DNA of 22,378 bases. Source: JAFGQU01 sp964483625 (GTDB lineage: Bacteria > Omnitrophota > Gorgyraeia > Duberdicusellales > 4484-171). Shown piece by piece: positions 22,262 through 22,378 of this stretch (position 1 is the stretch's first letter; the number at the start of each line of letters is the position of its first letter). The notes under the pieces were generated by a model. That model had not been told where the DNA came from. It was given only the letters and a program-made list of their open reading frames with translations, and searched no databases. A program made the position numbers and the translations under genes. The stretch spans positions 1-22,378 of the forward strand of contig CAZABB010000028.1 in assembly GCA_964483625.1 (NCBI GenBank). The letters run 5' to 3'.

Positions 22262-22378
22262 ATGCACAAATCCGAAGCACGAAATCAGAAATCCTAAGTC
22301 CTAAATTCTAAATCCAAATCAAGTTGTATTATTCGGATGTCAAGTTTACAATTTTCGAAAAACGTTGCCGTAAAAAAG
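22262..22378. repeat. Word tract upstream of hpf
   Basis: The words AAATCCGAAGCACGAAATC, AAATCCTAAGTCCTAAATTC and TAAATCCAAATC repeat about every 7-9 nt (22268-22320). The same vocabulary in reverse complement (TTCGTGCTTCGAATTTCG) occurs at 13508-13535. There is no gene in the last 120 bases. Confidence 0.55.

Overview
All protein genes in this window lie on the minus strand, so transcription runs from the high coordinates to the low ones. The content is core bacterial housekeeping plus one mobile ribozyme. Long intergenic tracts of short repeated words, tRNAs without an encoded CCA, an AsmA/DUF748-type envelope protein and a DUF1015 gene suggest an uncultivated Gram-negative bacterium. Omnitrophota or a relative in the PVC group is my best guess, at low confidence, because there is no rRNA or other firm taxonomic marker here.

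Layout in transcription order. (1) 22254-21804: promoter and a ribosome hibernation factor. (2) 21790-17134: heat-shock cluster hrcA-grpE-dnaK-dnaJ behind a clear sigma70 promoter and a CIRCE operator; dnaK and dnaJ are each preceded by a repeat tract. (3) 17027-14686: FmdB zinc ribbon, DUF1015 protein and accD, tightly packed. (4) 14689-13548: a MalK/UgpC-type sugar-transport ATPase with its own promoter and no permeases nearby. (5) 13232-11826: glucose-6-phosphate isomerase. (6) 11627-5358: a compact, mostly overlapping run of mgtE, amidase, murI, queD, queC, queE and the two fumarase subunits, starting from a near-consensus promoter. It is followed after short repeat spacers by rph and rdgB. 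(7) 3717-2722: tRNA-Pro(UGG), then tRNA-Arg(UCU). (8) 2264-67: an AsmA/DUF748-like protein translationally coupled to an exported trypsin-fold protein.

The most notable element is in tRNA-Arg(UCU). The gene is split inside the anticodon (between positions 34 and 35) by a 665-nt group I intron. The intron carries an I-Ssp6803I-like PD-(D/E)XK homing endonuclease. P1, P10, P2, P3, P4, P7, P8 and P9 pairings can all be read in the sequence. The endonuclease reading frame runs from the internal guide sequence to the 3' strand of P7, so almost the whole ribozyme core is also open reading frame. Downstream lie a decayed segment resembling the intron core and two extra copies of the tRNA 3' end.

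A second theme is the spacer DNA: several families of quasi-periodic word tracts, a composite hairpin-like repeat present three times, GC-rich palindromes, and a strongly structured 180-bp segment before mgtE.
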